In this document: piece after piece, positions 58,407 through 64,000 of the stretch
Position numbering within the stretch: the first letter of the stretch is position 1
Layout of the letters: the number at the start of each line of letters is the position of its first letter
Assembly (NCBI RefSeq): GCF_041260155.1
Contig: NW_027248277.1
Location: 17,519,872 to 17,583,871 of the forward strand
Reading direction: 5' to 3'
Length of the DNA stretch: 64,000 bases
Source: Ptychodera flava
Lineage: Eukaryota > Hemichordata > Enteropneusta > Ptychoderidae
Made by a program: the position numbers and the translations under genes
The notes under the pieces: model-generated
What the model was told of the DNA's origin: nothing
What the model saw: the letters and a program-made list of their open reading frames with translations, nothing else
Database searches by the model: none

Positions 58407-58789
58407 TGTTACAGTGTGTTATGTAGGTCATTCTCTCCAATGACCATAGTCTAGAACGTTCTAAGAAGGTCATGGTTACTACAAATGAAGATATTTTTAG
58501 AACCGTTATTAGCATATCAATGGAAAGTGTATGATTTTCTAGCGATTTCTGGATAGTTTCTTTGCGTTATAAATACGGGACGGCACAGATTTTCACAAGA
58601 CTTTTTTTCGGATTTCACGTCAATATTCTTTTCAAGCCCTTAACGCTAGATCTTTCTATGTGAACACTGCACGGTTCAGACCTCATTAAGGCTGCTGTAA
58701 TTCTTTAATTTGTACTTAGACTTAGTATTATTTTTTTTAATTTATTTTACAGAAAATTGCAGACTTCGCCGCCTTTTTCTGTCGTAACA
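58407..58789 (+). repeat. Possible solo LTR fossil, copy D flank
   Basis: Counterpart of 16277-16654. Confidence 0.3.
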
Positions 58790-59177
58790 ATAGCATTTAA
58801 ATAACATTACGTGGTAATACTATAAAATTGTGCCCTGCCAAAGTGGAGTTAAAATTTATTGAAATTTTGAAAACGGGAGAAAAAGGTAAAGCCAGGAAAT
58901 CTGGTGATTTACATGAAGTTACACTTCTTTCTAATCAAACTTATGATCGCTCGTCATGCGAAAAGATGTACAGATGTACGGATACGCCTTTCATTTGCAC
59001 TTATACCTTTCGTATTGTCAATCATAGTGGTCTGGAATACATGGGAGGTTTGTCTCGTTTCCTTTGAAAACTTCATCTTTCATCGATACTAGTGCAATAA
59101 TGCCCTTTAAAATTGATAACAGATCCGTGTTTCTTTCTTATTTTCACCAAGGTTGGCCGAATCGAGGGCTGCGATTT

Positions 59178-59262
59178 GTTATAGGTTTAAGTCACTTGGC
59201 ATCTGCAATGCTAAAACTCCTGCTTCCTGCGGAAGTATTCGCCAAACTTTTGGATTGAAAAC
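59178..59262 (-). CDS. ETNK: ETNK copy D, exon 8 (frame slip)
   Basis: [16 protein letters not shown] is then cut by TAG after loss of one T in a TTTTT run. Confidence 0.78.
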
Positions 59263-62200
59263 CTATTGAGATAAAAGAAATTATAAGAATCTTGAAGATG
59301 TATCACATTTAAAGAACTTACGAGCTTAAGATTGTAAAGTAAAAGTATACTGCTTGCTATTACAGATCCTCTCGTTGACTTTAACTCCATTGTTTAATTC
59401 TGGAAAACATACCGGCTAGAATAAAATTTAGGAAGCGACATATAATATTTAAAAGATCCCGCAGTTTCATAGTTGATTTGCGAAGACTTATCTAATGTAA
59501 TGAAAATGTGACGTTTCCTGACGATATTTCAATCATATTCGACATGATTCCTATCATTGGCAATACTCAAAAGACAAATTCGTGTTCAGATAACTCACCC
59601 TGCCTCTAGCAACTTATATTTCAAATCAACTGCTTTCTGTATTCCACAATGGAATTGGAAAGCCTAGCAATTAATCTGTGAAATAATTTCACAATCCACT
59701 TTACAACTGGATATGATGAATCGAAGGTAAGATTGTGTGACATTCAAAAGTTGTTAAAAAGGAAATAATTCCTATTTGTGAAGTGGCGCACATTTAACTT
59801 ATAAACTGACAAGAAATCAGAGTAAACATGTTGCTTTTGTGTATATCAACATTTTCAAGTAGTGGCAAGTAGTGGCACACATTACAGTAACTTACCCAAG
59901 ATAATCAAAGTCAATGGTGGAATTCACTGTCTGTTTCAAACCCCAAAGTCCGCAAATAAAATGAGCAGCCTAAGAAATAAAACCAAATAAAATCTAAATA
60001 AATGAAATGTGTAAGATAAATGAAATATATCAAACAAAATGGTAATGACATATATTATCTGTGATATTGTTTTTACGACGTTATTAATGTTGAAATAAGA
60101 CAACGATCGCAGCTTAAACATTTTGAAACACTGACCTACAATTTGCTCAACGTTGATAAGAAATATCAATATACATGTATAAGCTGCGTAACTTCATACC
60201 CAAAAGTGTTATTCAAATTAATTAACACCTCTGTAACACAAAACTAAATTATATAGGTACAACCCTGCTGAAAGCCCTATGAAGCCCAAATGCCTGAGGA
60301 GGTCAAGTATTGGTCAACCAAATTCAATTTGAACATATGGTCAGTTTAACCAAGTAAACAATCCACAATGTTGTGCATAAATACGCAAATATCAATCTTT
60401 ACTCACTGCAGTAAACTGTAGTGATGCTTGATATTAAGGTGGTGATATAAAGATCTTGTTCTGTCCAAGTAACAGTATGATACGACAGTATTTACCAGCA
60501 GCCCTTGCACAATCATTCTTGAACATTCTTTTAAACTGCAGCGCTAGATCGTATATGTATGGTATTGTGGCTGTTTATTTAGTGACTGTCTGTTTTTATT
60601 ACCCATATTTTCTAACAAATAGTACCAAGAAACCAGAAATACGTTCATTAAGTTTGCAATACACTACAACATGTACGTAGGTACACACGTGAGTGCGTGT
60701 TTGTTTGTTTGTTGTGTGTGTCTGTCTGTCTGTGTGTCTGTCTTCTGTCTGTCTGTCTGTATGTATGTATGTATGTATGTATGTATGTATGTATGTATGT
60801 ATGTATGTATGTATGTATGTATGTATGTATGTATGTATGTATGTATGTATGTATGTATGTATGTATGTATGTATGTATGTATGATGTATGTATGTATGTA
60901 TGTATGTCTGTATGTATGTATGTATGTATGTATGTATGTAGGGCCCGTCAACTATCAAGAAAAAAACACGTTTAACCCCCGTCTAACATCAGTCAGCAAT
61001 GAAGTAAGCTTGCATATGGCCAGTTTAAAGGCCTGTGTTGGCACCAGATTGTCTCATCAGAAAATTTACAAAACAATTACACTTTCAATGGAAAACAAAA
61101 GGCTATCACACCTCCACAATCCTCTTACAGACAAGAACAAAGGCGATCCAGGGATCACGAACAGTGCCTTTAACTTTTCAATGTCCAGATGCATTCTTTT
61201 GGCATGAAATTTGATCTGAAAGACCAAAGGTTACCGATATCTGGCACTAGTCTGATCATGACGTGACATTCGCATGCTGGTACTTGAGTATAACACTATA
61301 GATATACAAGAAGACTACGCATCTATAAGCTTACACAAATTATGAAAAGAAGTGCAAAATTGCCACCGAAATATTGTACTGAAGCACTGCCCACCTACCA
61401 AGGCAAATTTATTAACAACGACGTATAGCTTTTCCACGTCCTCATCGGTGACATCTTTGTTGACTCCAGACAGTGTATACCAATCGCTAAGGTACGTTTT
61501 CAACCATCTGAGTTGAAATTCCTTCTGTGGGTAGTTGTCGAAGTCAATCACGTGAACTCCTGGCAAGAAACAGCCAAATGATATTAAACCCAATGCTATA
61601 TGTACCACGCACCATAATGTTTTCGGTGTGTACATTTTTACCAACGAGAATGAATCTCTATTGGTAAATTTAAGCGCTTCTGTCATAAAATAATACGAGA
61701 GTGAAAATAACATATTGAAATATCGGGTATAGCAAGTATTGCTCACACACGATATCATAACATCAGAGCAATTTGCTTGATGGTGTGTGAAGTTATGATA
61801 ACACAAAATTCGTCGGCGAACAGCTATGCGACTGTAGATTATATCGATAAATGAAATTACACAAATACTGCAAGAAAAATGTCTTAAAATTTTGCCTCCT
61901 GTAAGAACAGGCTGATAATTAATAAAAAGGGGGGTTTGAAGGTGTTCATGAGATGTGGTAAAGGAATGGAACGTAAATCTAAGAATTTCTCTTTACATTG
62001 TCAAGGAGAATCGAGTGAATGAAGGTAAATGAAAATTAATTTTTTTGAATCTTACCAGCAAACTCACAGAAATGGGCACCAATGTCAAGCCCTGGTAGCA
62101 GTAAAACGCTTCATCAAAATCGATGAACGCAATATCTTCTGAAATACAAATATTTTAAGTAAGTAATATTGTATGATTTGCTGGTATTCAGCGTAACTTT

Positions 62201-64000
62201 CGCAAGAAGTTTCCTTTCGTAGTTTTCGGTGCTTTATACAATGGCAACTCATTGTATCTGATCAGATTTCTTATTTTCTCTTGTTTTGATAATTTTGAAT
62301 TTTGGAGTGGTTGGAATCTTTTTTATGATTTTAAATTTGTGATATTTATCTGAATAATGTCACGTCAAACGTGTATATTAATTAGAAAGCATAAATACGA
62401 TGCCAAAGGTGTTTTCTATGGGCCGAGTTCTTGATTATCATACAAACAAACATGGAAGTATGGTAGACACTAGCGTAGAGGAGAAATGCACCTTGGGGCA
62501 GCTATTAAGACTCTCAAATATTTATGATTCTTTCCTGGTTTAGCGCTTGTTGGGACTCATTTTACAAAAACCAATAAAAATAGTACAGGAAGTTGCCCAT
62601 GTAATTTGAATCATGGGAAAATAGCTCCAGGTTTGGAGCTTGCATCACCTGATATGGAAGGGACATCTTCCCATGGGTATGGCATTGTCCACTCACCCAC
62701 GTGCAAACCAGGCTGTGCGTATTTACATAACTTTTGTTAATACTTAGTATCCTTGCATAAACGATAAATCACTTATAATAAACTGTACACTGTCAGATTC
62801 TGTGTTGCTGTTTACTACTGTGTTGCTGTGAATGGACAATGCGGGGCTATACCCGTGAACTTGGTGAACTTCCCCTTTAACTGTTGACTGCTTTATTGTT
62901 TTAAACCACACCATAGAAATTTGAGGACTTATGGGAATACTGGCTGAAGAAATTATATAGCATCTTCGTACATCAAGAATAAACAGTATTCTTAATGAAT
63001 GAATGAATGGATGGATGGATGAATGAATGACAGAATGACTGACTAAATGAATGAATGGATGGATGGATGAATGACAGAATGACTGACTGAATGACTGACT
63101 AACTGAATGAATGAATGGATGGATGGATGAATGACAGAATGACTGACAGAATGACTGACTGAATGTCTGACTAACTGAATGAATGGATGGATGGATTAAC
63201 GAAATGTATTACTAATATTAGATATTCGAATAGGTTTATGCAAATCGATAATTATTTCACTTACCAGTTTGTTCGTCGTACACTATATTTCCAAGTGATA
63301 AATCATTATGACAGAACACAATTGGTGAATTCAATGCAACCAACTTTGTCTCCAACTCTTCAATCTCCTTTCCAAGTTGGTCATAGCTCGGAATATTTTC
63401 TTGAAACCTGTGTGTGAAGGAATGATATACAGGCAGGGAATAGCGAAAATGCACTTGTAGGCCTGTCGCTAGGGGGGTTTTTACAAAAATGAATACGCGA
63501 AAGTACACAAACTGGGATCGACAACAGAGGAATGAAGGATATTCATCGACATATGTATAAGGAGGAACGCTAACTATAAGGTTAAATCGCAAATTCCAAG
63601 ATATAACTCATCATTTCTTATTTATCATCATTTATTATTCGCTGGTTTATAAATTTTCTCTATCAGATTTTCCCGCTTGTTTGCCTCTTTCTGTTCTGTT
63701 TCACCATTCTCTCCCATCACTTGGGTCTTCTCTGCAAGTTTTTCTCTTTCGCTCTCAAACTGCTGATATTTTTCTTCTGTTGAAATATCTGTCATTCCTA
63801 ATTCTCCGAAATAGAAGTCTATAGAATTACCGAAGGATATCGTGAATAGTACAAATCATGGATTATACCTTCTGTTCACCTCTTTATTTTCAAATTCCCT
63901 TGGAATCATCTGATAGTATTTTTTCATAGTTGGGAATAATCCAGCATTTAAAATCTGCTTACCATTTTCCGGTTTAAGTGTGTGCAGTTTTGCCATTTTA
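59178..64000 (-). CDS. ETNK: Ethanolamine kinase copy D (exons 3-8, 5' end outside window)
   Basis: Minus-strand exons: 63869-64000 (partial), 63265-63407, 62056-62138, 61399-61559, 59896-59969, about 59178-59262. The catalytic CHNDLSLGN and STIDFDYLG are present. It is B-type by its exon 5 (IDFDEAFYCYQG) and shared intron deletion. Exon 5 lacks one base (CAGGGCTTGAC for CAGGGTTTTGAC) and exon 8 lacks one A, giving GAG TTT TAG. It is tail-to-tail with copy C. The slips may be decay or assembly error. Confidence 0.82.
59896..59969 (-). CDS. ETNK: ETNK copy D, exon 7
   Basis: 74 bp, intact, same protein as copy B. Confidence 0.87.
60700..60945. repeat. TG/TCTG then (TATG)n satellite, copy D intron 6
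   Basis: TCTG-rich lead at 60718-60760, then TATG units. Inverted counterpart of the CATA array in C. Confidence 0.95.
61029..61169. mobile_element. TTAA MITE, copy D intron 6
   Basis: TTAA at 61025-61028 and 61170-61173. Confidence 0.6.
61399..61559 (-). CDS. ETNK: ETNK copy D, exon 6
   Basis: 161 bp, open: [20 protein letters not shown], then [11 protein letters not shown]. It mixes B-like and A-like residues. Confidence 0.87.
62056..62138 (-). CDS. ETNK: ETNK copy D, exon 5 (one base short)
   Basis: 83 bp. DIAFIDFDEAFYCYQG is followed by a frame slip. Confidence 0.78.
62566..62876. mobile_element. Truncated 412-type TTAA MITE, copy D
   Basis: Same deletion junction as copy B; TTAA at 62877-62880. 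Confidence 0.65.
62997..63195. repeat. Expanded GAAT/GGAT/GACT repeat, copy D intron 4
   Basis: About 200 bp made of three higher-order blocks that each end in a GACTGACT-type stretch; longest of the four copies. Confidence 0.85.
63265..63407 (-). CDS. ETNK: ETNK copy D, exon 4
   Basis: 143 bp, open; [19 protein letters not shown]. Confidence 0.87.
63628..63795 (-). other. Charged 55-codon frame between exons 3 and 4 (copy D)
   Basis: MTDISTEEKYQQFESERE, ending ENLIEKIYKPANNK and TGA. Counterpart of 861-1010 and the longest version. Confidence 0.2.
63869..64000 (-). CDS. ETNK: ETNK copy D, exon 3 (partial)
   Basis: Open across the part in the window: [20 protein letters not shown] to the AG|GTATAA donor. 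The acceptor is beyond the right edge. Confidence 0.82.

Larger units (their letters stand above)
56932..64000 (-). repeat. Copy D arm (runs off the right edge)
   Basis: Direct repeat of 14802 to about 23300; inverted relative to 40454-50655. It lacks the Kolobok-like element. Confidence 0.9.

Overview
This is AT-rich metazoan nuclear DNA: genes are split by GT-AG introns, and the sequence is dense in LINEs, MITEs and tetranucleotide satellites. The mix (CR1/L2-type LINEs, THAP/TTAA Kolobok-like, hAT-like and Harbinger-like elements, very long CATA arrays) suits a marine invertebrate, perhaps a deuterostome, but the species cannot be fixed from the window. No prokaryotic operon, tRNA, rRNA or CRISPR array was seen.

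The backbone is one gene, ethanolamine kinase (ETNK/EKI family), present four times in alternating orientation: A (+, 1-5773, 5' end outside the window), B (-, 17054-27025), C (+, 33918-47839) and D (-, 59178-64000, 5' end outside). A/B and C/D are tail-to-tail; B/C are head-to-head. A and B are arms of a large inverted repeat (1-8587 and 14802-23969) around a 6.2 kb spacer, and C and D repeat this (40454-50655 and 56932-64000). Positions 1 to about 24.8 kb are therefore a direct repeat of 40.45-64 kb. A second inverted repeat (about 26.65-28.19 and 32.79-34.33 kb, plus 24.18-24.79 and 39.64-40.24 kb) puts the first exons of B and C head-to-head around a 4.6 kb centre.

Each tail-to-tail spacer holds, in order: an orphan last exon of a MESH1/HDDC3-type (p)ppGpp/NADPH hydrolase whose metal-binding Asp is Val; a palindromic CATA/ATGC/TATG satellite; a roughly 2.87 kb 5'-truncated CR1/L2-like LINE (-); and the 3' end of another LINE. 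The 4.6 kb centre holds a 513 bp near-perfect fold-back element, a GA tract and a few unassigned secreted-looking ORFs. Intron 1 of C holds a 2.08 kb hAT-like element with subterminal repeat arrays, a decayed LINE and a TTAA MITE.

Insertions order the history. First came the inverted duplication giving the A-type and B-type arms. Then a Harbinger-like MITE entered the A-type arm and the B-type arm lost about 375 bp. The whole A-B unit was then copied to give C-D. Last, a LINE entered C only and a THAP-bearing Kolobok-like element entered B only. All four kinase copies show one-base frame slips, so they are decaying paralogues, or some slips are assembly errors. False duplication of two haplotypes must be excluded before the array is read as biology.
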